Assembly: GCA_021323855.1 (NCBI GenBank)
Contig: JAJPKE010000017.1
Location: forward strand, 248,001-312,000
DNA: 64,000 bases
Source of the DNA: Chloroflexota bacterium
GTDB lineage: Bacteria > Chloroflexota > Ktedonobacteria > Ktedonobacterales > JADMIN01
Reading direction: 5' to 3'
The notes below the pieces were generated by a model that worked only from the letters and a program-made list of their open reading frames with translations, had not been told where the DNA came from and searched no databases. Shown here one piece after another: positions 47,974 to 56,450 of this stretch (position 1 is its first letter; each line of letters starts with the position of its first letter). Made by a program: the position numbers and the translations under genes.

Positions 47974-48261
47974 ATGTGCCGCAATATTAGACCACTCTTC
48001 AACTTCGAGCCGCCGGTCACGAATGATGAAGTCCATGCCGCCGCGTTGCAGTATGTGCGCAAAATCAGCGGCATCAACAAGCCATCGCAGGCCAACGAAG
48101 CCGCCTTCCTCGCCGCTGTGGAAGCGGTCGCCGCCGCCTCCCAACGATTGCTCAATTCGCTGGAAACGAGTGCGCCGCCCAAAGATCGCGCCGTAGAGGC
48201 CGCCAAAGCGCGTGCCCGCTCTGCGCAGCGGTTTGCTCGCCCGGTGAACACGATGCGATAA
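47974..48261 (+). CDS. DUF2277 protein
   Basis: 95 residues. MCRNIRPLFNFEPPVTNDEV, then AALQYVRKISGINKPSQANE is the signature of DUF2277, a small family of unknown function. ATG 47974 has AAAGGAG upstream; the longer frame is unconserved. The C-terminus here is a Lys/Arg/Ala-rich helix. It precedes the AraC regulator by 41 bp and may share its mRNA. Confidence 0.9.
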   Translation: MCRNIRPLFNFEPPVTNDEVHAAALQYVRKISGINKPSQANEAAFLAAVEAVAAASQRLLNSLETSAPPKDRAVEAAKARARSAQRFARPVNTMR

Positions 48262-48302
48262 CCATAAGAGCCAGGCGATAGCCATACGAGAGGAGCAGCG
48301 AC

Positions 48303-48980
48303 ATGAGCATCATCTCTGAAGCGAGGCCGTCGGATTCTCCCTACATCGAACTGGTGATGCGCGGATACACGGCCAGCGATGGCGCGACGATACGCCCTGC
48401 CGAGAGCCACTGGCATCTGGTCCTGCGAAAACTCTCTGGCAAGACAGATTTGCTGGTGGTTGGACCCTGGACCTCAGCCGGCGCGCTCTCCTACACCGAG
48501 GGCGCTGAACTACTCTGGATCAAGCTGAAACTTGGCGTCTTTATGCCGCATCTGCCCACACGCAACCTGCTAGATAGTGAAACAGTCTTACCAGGCGCGG
48601 CCTGCCAATCCTTCTGGCTGGGCGGGTCCACCTGGCAATTTCCCGCGTATGACAACGTAGAGACCTTCATCAGCCGGCTCGCGCACAAAGAGGTGCTGGC
48701 TCGTGACCCGCTGGTCAACGTGGTGATGCGGGAACAGAATCAAGCACCTGAGATGCCGCCTCGCACGCTACGCCACCGCTTCCTGCGCGCCACCGGACTG
48801 AGCCAGCGCCATATCCAGCAGATCGAACGCGCCCAACAGGCGGCTGACCTCTTGCGCCAGGGAACCGCTATTGCTGACACCATCTATCAGGCTGGCTACT
48901 TCGATCAACCGCATCTCACCAGATCGCTGAAGCGCTGGGTAGGCTATACTCCCGCGCAGATTCTCACATCATCACGCTGA
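48303..48980 (+). CDS. AraC-family transcriptional regulator
   Basis: 225 residues. The N-terminal half is a sensing domain (SHWHLVLRKLSGKTDLLVVG, then GVFMPHLP). The C-terminal half holds two helix-turn-helices: TGLSQRHIQQIERAQQAADL and IADTIYQAGYFDQPHLTRSL, then KRWVGYTP, the AraC signature. ATG 48303 has GAGGAG upstream. Likely regulates the genes that follow (VOC and DHFR-like). Confidence 0.9.
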   Translation: MSIISEARPSDSPYIELVMRGYTASDGATIRPAESHWHLVLRKLSGKTDLLVVGPWTSAGALSYTEGAELLWIKLKLGVFMPHLPTRNLLDSETVLPGAACQSFWLGGSTWQFPAYDNVETFISRLAHKEVLARDPLVNVVMREQNQAPEMPPRTLRHRFLRATGLSQRHIQQIERAQQAADLLRQGTAIADTIYQAGYFDQPHLTRSLKRWVGYTPAQILTSSR

Positions 48981-49104
48981 GCCGCCCTTGCATAGATGAA
49001 TAAGGTCCTCACGAGTTTGCCGTTCCGTACAAGACTCCTCTCTCTGGCTTTGGGTATCATACGGATGTTCTGACGACCTACACAGAGAACGGGGAAGATA
49101 AACG

Positions 49105-49488
49105 ATGGAGATGAAGCTCGAACTGGTGCCGCTGCCGGTCGCTGATGTGGACCGCGCAAAGGCTTTTTATGTGGAGAAGGTTGGTTTCCATGCCGACCAT
49201 GATGTCACACCGGGCAATGGGATGCGCGTGGTGCAGTTGACACCGCCGGGATCAGCCTGTTCGATTGTCATTGGCACAGGGTTGGGCGAACTCTCCACAG
49301 TGCCGCCCGGCTCCATCAAGGGACTCCATCTGGTGGTCGCGGATGTGCGGCAGGCACGCCAGATGTTGCTGGACCGTGGTGTTGCGGTCAGCGAGGTAGA
49401 CGAATATCCACGCGGCATCAAGTGCGCCTACTTCAGCGATCCCGATGGCAATAGTTGGGAGTTGCAGGAAATCTCGCCTGACGCTTAG
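49105..49488 (+). CDS. VOC-family (glyoxalase-like) protein
   Basis: 127 residues. LVPLPVADVDRAKAFYVEKV is the first beta-alpha unit, LHLVVADVRQARQMLLDRGV the second, and YFSDPDGNSWELQEI the usual end with the metal-site Glu. The first metal ligand His is not present at the start, so it may not bind a metal. Such proteins handle lactoylglutathione, dioxygenase substrates or antibiotics. ATG 49105 after GGGGAAG. Followed 40 bp downstream by the DHFR-like gene. Confidence 0.88.
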   Translation: MEMKLELVPLPVADVDRAKAFYVEKVGFHADHDVTPGNGMRVVQLTPPGSACSIVIGTGLGELSTVPPGSIKGLHLVVADVRQARQMLLDRGVAVSEVDEYPRGIKCAYFSDPDGNSWELQEISPDA

Positions 49489-49527
49489 TATACATCAAGC
49501 AATCTGACGATGATTGGATGGCGAATT

Positions 49528-50124
49528 ATGGGCAAAGTGACGACGGGATTCTCGATGTCGCTGGATGGGTTCATCGCGCGACCCAATAATGAGATTGGGC
49601 CGCTCTTCGATTGGTATTCCAGCGGCGGAGGAGAACAAGAGGTGCCGATTGGCGAAGGGACGATCAAAATGTCCACCACCGGCGCCGAGTATATCAAGGA
49701 GGCGAGCGCGGCGGCTGGCGCGTTGGTGACAGGCCGCACGCTCTTCGACTTCACGAACGCCTGGGGCGGCAGGCATCCGCTGGATGTGCCGGTGGTGGTG
49801 CTGACACATCACCCGGAGACGATAGCGCCGGAGTGGCGCAAAGAAGGTTCGCCCTTCACCTTCGTGACGGAGGGTATTGAGCGCGCCATCGAGCGGGCGC
49901 AGGCAATCGCTGGTGAGAAGAATGTTGCCGTCGCCTCTGCGAGCCTCGTGCAGCAATGCCTCACAGCCGGACTGCTGGATGAAATCCATATTGATCTGGT
50001 GCCTGTGCTGCTCGGTGAAGGGAAACGCCTCTTCGGCCACCTGGATAGCGAGTTGAAGCTGGAAAGCACCGCAGCCACGGCTACCCCCGGCGTCTTGCAT
50101 CTCACCTTCCGCATCATCAAGTGA
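49528..50124 (+). CDS. Dihydrofolate reductase/RibD C-terminal-like reductase
   Basis: 198 residues. KVTTGFSMSLDGFIARPNNE is the typical start; GALVTGRTLFDFTNAWGG and VAVASASLVQQCLTAGLLDE, then IHIDLVPVLLGEGKRLF are the NADPH-binding and core blocks of the YyaP/RibD-C-like group. The substrate in these stand-alone proteins is unknown and they do not usually make folate. ATG 49528 is favoured; ATG 49510 is possible. Convergent with the ester-cyclase-like gene, 2 bp apart. Confidence 0.9.
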   Translation: MGKVTTGFSMSLDGFIARPNNEIGPLFDWYSSGGGEQEVPIGEGTIKMSTTGAEYIKEASAAAGALVTGRTLFDFTNAWGGRHPLDVPVVVLTHHPETIAPEWRKEGSPFTFVTEGIERAIERAQAIAGEKNVAVASASLVQQCLTAGLLDEIHIDLVPVLLGEGKRLFGHLDSELKLESTAATATPGVLHLTFRIIK

Positions 50125-50126
50125 TA

Positions 50127-50537
50127 TCAACTTAGGATCACCCCTATCTGCTGCATCAGACCCAGCGCATCGAGGTCGGCCCACTGCTCAGCGATCTTGC
50201 CACCTATGCAGCGAAAGATATCGGTGCCGGTAAACGTCACGTGCTTACCAGTGGGGGGAAGACCCTGAAAGACCCCTTGATGCGTGCCGCGCCAGGTGTT
50301 GCGAATCGCTACCTTATCTCCCTCAGCGATTAGGTCTTCCGTCGTGAGCTGGAGGTCGGGGAAGGCGGTGGTGTATCTGACCATCATCTGCTTGGCCTGT
50401 TCGATGCCAGAAATGGGTGGGCTGCCAGGGAAATGCAAGAGGTAGGCTGGGGCGAGTAGCTCGTCAAAGAGCGCTGGGCTGTGTACACCCTCCCCATAAA
50501 AGCGGCGAACGAGAGCTTTGTTATCTTCAATGGACAT
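50127..50537 (-). CDS. SnoaL-like ester cyclase-family protein
   Basis: 136 residues. NKALVRRFYGEGVHSPALFD, then FPDLQLTTEDLIAEGDKVAI and FTGTDIFRCIGGKIAEQWAD mark a SnoaL/ester-cyclase fold (alpha+beta barrel, NTF2-like). Such proteins catalyse aldol cyclisation in polyketide pathways or simple hydrolysis, but stand-alone relatives are often uncharacterised. Fourth gene of the leftward TetR unit, five bases after the F420-type gene. Confidence 0.88.
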   Translation of the reverse strand: MSIEDNKALVRRFYGEGVHSPALFDELLAPAYLLHFPGSPPISGIEQAKQMMVRYTTAFPDLQLTTEDLIAEGDKVAIRNTWRGTHQGVFQGLPPTGKHVTFTGTDIFRCIGGKIAEQWADLDALGLMQQIGVILS

Positions 50538-50542
50538 GCACG

Positions 50543-51001
50543 CTACTCTTCTCTTCCGTTCTTACTCACAATGCGAAACACGGGATGATACAACGCTTCC
50601 TGCTCGAAGTCGGCGAGCGAGGATTGCGTGGTCGTGTGAAAGTAGGGCTTGATAAACGAGACACGTTGCGATTCTTTGAGGAATTGTTTGAGTACTGGTG
50701 CAGCTTCTTGCGCCCCAAGTTCGACAACTCCGATGGTTTCAGTAGTTCGTCGTCGCGTGAGTTGCGCCTGACCGGCGATCCGTAGGTTACGCACCCAGTT
50801 CACTTCGCCAAAGGCGGCGACGAGCCAGCGGGTATCGTTGTTTTCCACCAGTGCGATTGGGATGGTATAGGTCTTTCCACTCTTGCGCCCCTGTACGGAG
50901 AGCAGGGCTGAAGGGCCAACTGGCAGCCCAAGACGTACGAGAGTGGTGATGATAGTGGAGACCGCCCGCAGGCCACCAGTCATGTGAAATGCTTGTCTCA
51001 T
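50543..51001 (-). CDS. F420-type nitroreductase (Ddn/DUF385) family protein
   Basis: 152 residues. PSALLSVQGRKSGKTYTIPI, then WLVAAFGEVNWVRNLRIAGQ and KPYFHTT correspond to the deazaflavin-dependent nitroreductase family, which uses reduced F420 or binds related cofactors. That implies the organism makes F420, in line with Chloroflexota. ATG 51001 has GAGGAGC six bases upstream. In line with the TetR and SDR genes, so it may detoxify or reduce a small molecule sensed by TetR. Confidence 0.9.
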   Translation of the reverse strand: MRQAFHMTGGLRAVSTIITTLVRLGLPVGPSALLSVQGRKSGKTYTIPIALVENNDTRWLVAAFGEVNWVRNLRIAGQAQLTRRRTTETIGVVELGAQEAAPVLKQFLKESQRVSFIKPYFHTTTQSSLADFEQEALYHPVFRIVSKNGREE

Positions 51002-51044
51002 TCAGATGCTCCTCGTTCATTTCAGTTCGTCTGTCTCGTCCTAT

Positions 51045-51890
51045 CTACGCAGGTCGTTTAGCAACATTTGCCTCTCCGCTTTGTTTTGCCAGGACCTGCG
51101 CAGACATACTTCCATACATCCTGGTAGCAAGACGGCGTGGCATCGAAGCGGCCAGCATGCGGTTCATGCGCCCGGCGATGTGAGTGGCACGATTCACCTT
51201 GAGCGCAGCCAGCCCCTCGGCAACACACTGCTCAGTTGACATAGGCTTGAGCATCGCTGGTAGGTCGAAGCCGCTGGCTGCAAGCATGGGCGTATCCGTC
51301 GCGCCTGGCAAAAGGACGGTGACATGCACACCCTTCCTTTGCAATTCGCTATGGAGTCCCTCTCCGAGCGTCAACACATAGGCTTTGGCAGCGGCATATT
51401 CGGCACTGAACGGAATCCCCTGCAAGCCCGCCGTTGATGCGGTCAGGAGCAGCCCGCCGCGTCTACGCTGAGCCAGACGCTGCCCGAAATGGTGCGCCAT
51501 TTCCACATGGGCGTTGACGTTGAGATGTAGGCTCTGCTGCAAGGCGTTGGCGTCCGTGGTCAAAAAATCGCCAATCATCCACGCCCCTGCGTTGGAAACC
51601 ACGAGACCAATGTCCAGGTCATGTGTTGCCTCGTCTAGCTTGCTGAGGAAATGCTCATCGCTGAGGTCCACCCCAACGGTTCGATACTGCACACCAAACT
51701 CAGAGGCGAGTCTGCCTCCCAGCTCTTCCAGCATGGAGAGTCGTCGGGCGACGAGGACCACATGCAATCCGCTGGCTGCCAGTTGCCGCGCGAACTCTTT
51801 GCCAATCCCTGATGAGGCTCCGGTCACGATGGCCCAGGGTCCAAACAGGTAGGAATCAATAGGTGTGACCGAGGATGTCGAGGATGTCAT
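51045..51890 (-). CDS. Short-chain dehydrogenase/reductase
   Basis: 281 residues. WAIVTGASSGIGKEFARQLA is the NAD(P) fold with TGxxxGxG, GLVVSNAG the NNAG-like motif, Ser in LTASTAG and Tyr-x3-Lys in EYAAAKAY the catalytic set. Probably a membrane-free NADPH oxidoreductase. ATG 51890 lies in a pair of 9-bp repeats (GAGGATGTC x2, giving TSSTSS); no strong ribosome site is seen. A longer frame starts at 51950 within tetR. Second gene of the TetR unit. Confidence 0.92.
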   Translation of the reverse strand: MTSSTSSVTPIDSYLFGPWAIVTGASSGIGKEFARQLAASGLHVVLVARRLSMLEELGGRLASEFGVQYRTVGVDLSDEHFLSKLDEATHDLDIGLVVSNAGAWMIGDFLTTDANALQQSLHLNVNAHVEMAHHFGQRLAQRRRGGLLLTASTAGLQGIPFSAEYAAAKAYVLTLGEGLHSELQRKGVHVTVLLPGATDTPMLAASGFDLPAMLKPMSTEQCVAEGLAALKVNRATHIAGRMNRMLAASMPRRLATRMYGSMSAQVLAKQSGEANVAKRPA

Positions 51891-51931
51891 GATAGTTTCT
51901 GTTTCTATTGGGGCTATGCCCAATCTACCGC

Positions 51932-52501
51932 TCAGAGCGAGCGAATCCATTGTGTGAGTTGTTCGGCCTCACGTTCGAGGTACTCAGGGGTGTGAAAGCT
52001 CTGGCTCAAAAGCGTCGCCCCCTCCACGGCTGCGAGCAGATGCACAGCCAGGTTTCGTGACTCTTCGCCTTTTCCAAGCACCTGGAACTGTGTTGCCAGC
52101 CAGGTCAAGAGTTCATTGAAGATTCCACTGGCCTGATTTGCTAGCGATCCATATCCCTGCTTGTGCAGTTCTGAGCAAAGCGTCCCAACCGGACAACCAC
52201 TCTGAGAAACGCGCTCGCTATTGCCGAGCATAAGCTGAACGAAAGCCTCCAGGCGGGCTTTCGGATCGGAGTTGCTGTTCCACTGCTGGCACGCTTCCCG
52301 ATAGCTCTGAAGGTAATGTTCGACCACAGCATCGCCGATAGCTTCTTTTGTCTTAAAAAAGTAGTAGACCGTGCCCAGGGGTACCTCAGCCTGCTGAGCA
52401 ATATCGGCGAGAGTGGTTTGATGAAAGCCCTGCCGGTGTACCAGGGAAACAGCCGTCTGGATCAGCCGGTCGCGTTTGTCCGTCTGTCGACGCGTCATCA
52501 T
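51932..52501 (-). CDS. TetR-family repressor
   Basis: 189 residues. RLIQTAVSLVHRQGFHQTTL, then ADIAQQAEVPLGTVYYFFKT and KEAIGDAVVEHY form the TetR helix-turn-helix; Cys residues in SQSGCPVGTLCSELHK resemble the YxaF/LmrA-like C-terminal group. It should repress itself and the SDR, F420 and cyclase genes downstream through the dyad at 52526. ATG 52501 has GGAG five bases upstream; a longer frame starts at 52519. Confidence 0.94.
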   Translation of the reverse strand: MMTRRQTDKRDRLIQTAVSLVHRQGFHQTTLADIAQQAEVPLGTVYYFFKTKEAIGDAVVEHYLQSYREACQQWNSNSDPKARLEAFVQLMLGNSERVSQSGCPVGTLCSELHKQGYGSLANQASGIFNELLTWLATQFQVLGKGEESRNLAVHLLAAVEGATLLSQSFHTPEYLEREAEQLTQWIRSL

Positions 52502-52525
52502 GCATTCTCCATCTCTCATGTCAAA

Positions 52526-52578
52526 ATAGTTGGTTAACTAACTATGAAGAATATACCTGAATGAGTTGATTCTGTCAA
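52526..52578 (-). promoter_or_regulatory. Promoter and operator of the TetR unit
   Basis: Minus strand: TTGACA (52578-52573), 17 bp, TATATT (52555-52550). A 20-bp palindrome (52526-52545; TAGTTGGTT/AACTAACTA core) covers the start of transcription. Typical layout for TetR autorepression. Confidence 0.8.
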
Positions 52579-52779
52579 GGGGTTGGGGTCTCCGGCTCAG
52601 GAGATATTCGTACCTGGGTGAGCGGAAATCTCCCAGCAGATGGGCGGCTCTACAGGCTATAATGCGGTGGTTTGCGCCGCACAGCATGTCATCCGTGTGG
52701 CATCGCACCGGCGCAGAGATCAACTGGCAGACCAAGCAGCCGTATAGCTGAGACAACTTGAAACAACTGGAGCCTTTCC

Positions 52780-53688
52780 GTGGAGTATGTAGAAGCACTT
52801 GGCGAGGCGCTCGCACCGCAGCGCGCCTTTATGCACCTCGAAGACGAGGATACCGCGTTCGAGCGGGCGCGCGTCGTCATTGTCCCTGTTCCCTTCGATG
52901 GCACGACCTGCTATCGCCCCGGCACTCGCGAGGGTCCGCAGGCCATCATAGACGCCTCGCGCAATCTCGAACTCTACGATGCCGAACTGCGCCGCTCGCC
53001 CTATGAGGTGGGCATCCATACGTTGCGGGCGGTGGATATTCTGGCAGGCAATGCGCCGGCAATGGTAGACCGCACTGAACTAGTCACCAGTCATCTGCTG
53101 GACGCCGGTAAGTTCGTCGTCACGCTCGGCGGCGATCACCTGACCTCGATTGGCGTGGTGCGCGCCTTCGCCAAGCGCCATCCCAACATGAGCGTCTTGC
53201 AGATAGATGCCCACGCCGATCTGCGCGAATCCTACGAAGGTTCACCGCTCAGCAGCGCCACCATCATGCGCCGTGTCCTGGATGTCTGCCCGCGCACTGC
53301 GCAGGTGGGTATCCGCAGCCTCAGCGCGCCAGAGGCGAAGCTGGTTGAGGAGCGTAACCTGCCGATGTGGCTCGCCAGTGACATCCACGCGCAGACGCGC
53401 ACCGGCGCACGCGATTGGATCACCGCAGTCGTAGATACGCTGGCAGACGAGGTGTACGTCACCATTGACATAGATGCCTTCGATCCGTCGCTGGTCCCCG
53501 GCACCGGCACGCCCGAACCCGGCGGCCTCGGCTGGTACGACGTGATAGACCTGCTGACGGCGGCGACGGCGGCGAAAAAGGTGATCGGCTTCGATGTCGT
53601 GGAACTTTCGCCGCTGATAGACGATCACGTTAGCCCGGTGGTGGCCGCCAAGCTGGTTTATAAGCTCATCGGCCTTGCTGTACACTAA
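52780..53688 (+). CDS. Agmatinase/arginase-superfamily ureohydrolase
   Basis: 302 residues. Mn ligands are visible: GGDHLTS, DAHADLRE and TIDIDAFDPSLVPGTGTPEP (SxDxDxxDP-like). It should cleave a guanidino compound such as agmatine or guanidinobutyrate to urea. The HG that usually follows the DAHxD block (catalytic His in arginase) is SSA here, so the substrate or the mechanism may differ. GTG 52780 has GGAG eight bases upstream. A TATAAT at 52658-52663 may be its -10. Confidence 0.9.
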   Translation: MEYVEALGEALAPQRAFMHLEDEDTAFERARVVIVPVPFDGTTCYRPGTREGPQAIIDASRNLELYDAELRRSPYEVGIHTLRAVDILAGNAPAMVDRTELVTSHLLDAGKFVVTLGGDHLTSIGVVRAFAKRHPNMSVLQIDAHADLRESYEGSPLSSATIMRRVLDVCPRTAQVGIRSLSAPEAKLVEERNLPMWLASDIHAQTRTGARDWITAVVDTLADEVYVTIDIDAFDPSLVPGTGTPEPGGLGWYDVIDLLTAATAAKKVIGFDVVELSPLIDDHVSPVVAAKLVYKLIGLAVH

Positions 53689-53696
53689 TCTTTCTC

Positions 53697-55073
53697 CTAT
53701 CCAGCCTGATTCTGGCGGTCCTGAAGCAGCGCGGGCGGCCAGGACCCCATCTGTGGCGACATGGAGCCGAGCGGAGGCACCGGATGCACCGGCACCGGCA
53801 CTTTCAGGATGCCCATGCGCATTTTGAGGATGAGGATGCGCCGCACCGACTCGTCAATGCGCTCTTTACTGAGTTGGTGGTTGCTGATGGCAGCTTTGAG
53901 CGCGTCCATCATCATACTAATCTGGCCGGTGGTGAATGCGCCGACCAGCATATCATCGCCGGCCTCAATGGCCATGACCCCCGCCTGCCCCAGTGACCAT
54001 TTCTGGATGATGCCGTCCATGTAGAGCGCATCAGTGACGACCACGCCGTTGTAGCCAAGCTCTTGCCGCAGCACGCCATTGATGATCGCGGGCGAAAGTT
54101 CGGCGGGTAGATTTGGGTCGAGAGCAGGCATCAGTACATCGGTCGGCATAATCATCTGCACCTGCCCGGTGGCGATCAGGTTGCGATAGGGAGCCAACTC
54201 AACCGATTCAAGTTGCGCGCGGCTGCGATTGATGACCGGCAGACCGAGGTGCGCATCGGTGGTGGCGGCGCCCAGGCCGGGGAAGTGTTTGAGGCAGACA
54301 ACGACGCCCGCGTCCTGCATGCCCGTCATATAGGCGCCTGCCATCGTCGTGACAGCCTGGGGCGTCGTGCCGAAGGTGCGCGTCACCTGATCGGGTCCGG
54401 CGACCAACTGCACATCCACATCCGGCGCAAAGTCTGCATTGAAACCCAGCGCGGCCATGTCCTGCCCGGTCTTGTAGCCCTGCTGCCTGGCATACGACGG
54501 CGAATTGGTTGCGCCGATCTGCGTCGCAGACGGGCGGAAACCATAGAACTGTTGCAGCCGGTCCACGTAGCCGCCCTCTTCATCGGTCAGCACTAGCAGC
54601 GGAATCGTGGCATGCGCCTGCGCCGTCGCAATCAACTGGCGTGTCTGGTCTTCGCTGGTCATATTGGAGCTATAGAGCAGAATCGCGCCGGCGCCTTCCT
54701 GCTCGACCATACCAGCGTTGTTGGCGTTGTAATCAGTATCAGTGAACGCAGCAACGAAGAGTTGTCCCAGTTCCTGATCGAGTGTCATGCCGGCGATATA
54801 CTGCTGGGCAACTGCCGAGAGGGAAAGCATAGGGCGTATTCTCGTATTGCGCCAGGACGCGGCGACCGGCGTTGACGTGTCCGGAGTTGCCGCAGTAGCA
54901 GGAGCGGCGGCGCTGCCGCCACTATTACCCTGCGTTCCGCAGGCGGCCAGTAGCAGCAACCCAAGAAAGAGGAGCGTGCGCGCGATGATTTGCCGTGCCT
55001 GGCTCTTGGAGTTCTCCCTGCTCGCCTGTCCTGCCCGCTGCGTTCGATTCCATATACCCCCAAGATGTCGCAT
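53697..55073 (-). CDS. GH3-family beta-N-acetylhexosaminidase-like lipoprotein
   Basis: 458 residues. A lipoprotein signal (TLLFLGLLLLAAC) and a linker precede a GH3 domain: LGQLFVAAFTDTDYNANNAG, LLVLTDEEGGYVDRLQQFYG, CLKHFPGLG with the Asp-His dyad in TDAHLGLP (NagZ-type), and GVVVTDALYMDGI with the nucleophile Asp. NagZ acts on GlcNAc-anhydroMurNAc in wall recycling; a secreted lipoprotein version may act on murein or chitin outside. The usual KHFPGHG is KHFPGLG here. ATG 55073 has GGAGGG upstream; two 9-bp repeats (ACTATTGAT) lie 24 bp before it. Confidence 0.92.
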   Translation of the reverse strand: MRHLGGIWNRTQRAGQASRENSKSQARQIIARTLLFLGLLLLAACGTQGNSGGSAAAPATAATPDTSTPVAASWRNTRIRPMLSLSAVAQQYIAGMTLDQELGQLFVAAFTDTDYNANNAGMVEQEGAGAILLYSSNMTSEDQTRQLIATAQAHATIPLLVLTDEEGGYVDRLQQFYGFRPSATQIGATNSPSYARQQGYKTGQDMAALGFNADFAPDVDVQLVAGPDQVTRTFGTTPQAVTTMAGAYMTGMQDAGVVVCLKHFPGLGAATTDAHLGLPVINRSRAQLESVELAPYRNLIATGQVQMIMPTDVLMPALDPNLPAELSPAIINGVLRQELGYNGVVVTDALYMDGIIQKWSLGQAGVMAIEAGDDMLVGAFTTGQISMMMDALKAAISNHQLSKERIDESVRRILILKMRMGILKVPVPVHPVPPLGSMSPQMGSWPPALLQDRQNQAG

Positions 55074-55320
55074 GCAATCCCTCCGCCTCTAGTGAGACTA
55101 TTGATACTATTGATGCCGATTGACCCGGCTCTGTGCAGCACGAGTTGGTGAAGTGCGTTTCCTGCAAAAGAATGTGCAAGACGTTGACCACCAGAGGAGG
55201 AAGATGGGGCAAGTAAGAAGGAGAAGCGGTAAGAAATTGGTATGCGCTGGACTGCTCTTGCTCCTTGACAGGCTGTCCGCCGCTATGGTGCGTCTGCCTG
55301 CGTCGAGAGACAACCAGGAG

Positions 55321-55380
55321 ACCTCACCCGCCCTTCGGGCACCCCTCTCCCAGAGGAGAGGGGACCGTGGGAGCGCAGGA
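55321..55380. repeat. G/C-rich palindromic repeat, copy 7
   Basis: ACCTCACCCGCCCTTCGGGC and ACCCCTCTCCCAGAGGAGAG, then GGGACC. In the gap 55074-55542 upstream of the GH3 gene. Confidence 0.75.
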
Positions 55381-55431
55381 GTAGCGAGGGCTAATGGGTT
55401 CATCTGGGCACAGCCACCAAGCCACTAAAGA

Positions 55432-55490
55432 TCGCGGCTGTCTGGCGCGCCGCAAAGTCCGCCTGTGCGGACTGAGGATCGGCGGAGGAA
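55432..55490. repeat. Half copy of the 150-bp inverted repeat (family P), copy 4
   Basis: GATCGCGGCTGTCTGGCGCG, then CCGCAAAGTCCGCCTGTGCG, then GACTGAGGATCGGCGG; keeps the inner AGTCCGCCTGTGCGGACT hairpin only. Confidence 0.6.
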
Positions 55491-55500
55491 CTGCCTGCCC

Positions 55501-55542
55501 CGCGCTCCCCTCTCCTCGCGGGAGAGGGGCTGGGGGTGAGGT
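55501..55542. repeat. G/C-rich palindromic repeat, copy 8
   Basis: CGCGCTCCCCTCTCCTCGCG, then GGAGAGGGGCTGGGGGTGAG. Touches the stop of the leftward membrane-protein gene. Confidence 0.8.
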
Positions 55543-56226
55543 CTATGGCTGTGGCGGCGTGTAGAGTGGGGTTGTGGGGTAGTCATTTTCTGGCCCATAG
55601 TTGGCGGGCGTCGGCGTGTATCCCGTCGCTGGCGGCGTGAAGGGCACAGATGACATGGATGGCGTGGACGCCGGTGGCATCGGCGCATAGTTGCCCGCAG
55701 CCGGAGGATTGGGCGTATAGGGGATGGCTGGCGGCGCGCTGCTCGCGCGTGGACCACGACCAGCCAGACCGCCCAGCGCGCCCATGCCTGCGCCGAGGAT
55801 CAGCGCTGTAATCGCCGTAATAACGCCGTTCACGATATCACTGCCAACCGCTGGATGCGCCGCTACGAAGATCGTAATGACCACAACCACCAGATGCGCG
55901 ACACCGACGATGGCTCCAGCAATCACGCCCGCGCCGATGCCTGCTTCGAGCGCCTGCGCCCGCCGCGCCGCCAGCGCGCCCGCCAGGAAGAAGAGCAGCA
56001 GCGTCACCAGCAGAATGATTCCCTCGGTCAAGAGGATCGTTCCCGCGCTGGGTGTGTGCGGCGCAACCACCGGATGGCGCCGTCCACGCCGGGCAGCAGC
56101 AATAGCGGGACCAACCCGTTCCAGGCCACCGAAGACAAAGCGATTGAGTAGATCGAGCGCAACCACCACCACGCCGAAGATTGCGCCCCAGAGGAAGGCT
56201 GAGCCTCCTACCGAACGTTGTCGCAT
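55543..56226 (-). CDS. Membrane protein with Pro-rich C-terminal tail
   Basis: 227 residues. About four helices (FLWGAIFGVVVVALDLLNRF, ILLTEGIILLVTLLLFFLAG, GIGAGVIAGAIVGVAHLVVV, GVITAITALILGAGMGALGG) followed by a ~70-residue Pro/Thr/Tyr-rich tail (YTPNPPAAG, then PTTPLYTPP). No family recognised. The layout recalls small Gly-rich glycine-zipper membrane proteins. ATG 56226. Upstream, 56227-56372 holds the start region of the GNAT gene. Confidence 0.72.
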   Translation of the reverse strand: MRQRSVGGSAFLWGAIFGVVVVALDLLNRFVFGGLERVGPAIAAARRGRRHPVVAPHTPSAGTILLTEGIILLVTLLLFFLAGALAARRAQALEAGIGAGVIAGAIVGVAHLVVVVITIFVAAHPAVGSDIVNGVITAITALILGAGMGALGGLAGRGPRASSAPPAIPYTPNPPAAGNYAPMPPASTPSMSSVPFTPPATGYTPTPANYGPENDYPTTPLYTPPQP

Positions 56227-56372
56227 ATATATGGTTCCTTTCTCTCGTAGGTATTCAAAAGCCTATCATCCAAAGCTGAGAAAATGCTTGGCCGAAGCTG
56301 GAAATTTGCTGGAAATATTTCTGGCGCGCGCTCTTTTGCAGAGAGCGGCCTACTGGCGATGAGCCACAGCAA

Positions 56373-56383
56373 TGGCGTACAAT
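56373..56383 (+). promoter_or_regulatory. Candidate TGG-N2-TACAAT -10 of the GNAT gene
   Basis: TGGCGTACAAT; identical over 14 nt (CAATGGCGTACAAT) to the tgt element. No -35. Confidence 0.4.
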
Positions 56384-56450
56384 GCCACATGTTTCAGACA
56401 ATGGGGATGGCTTATTAGCAGCCGCCCAGCGAAGGGGGAGAAGCAAGCCG

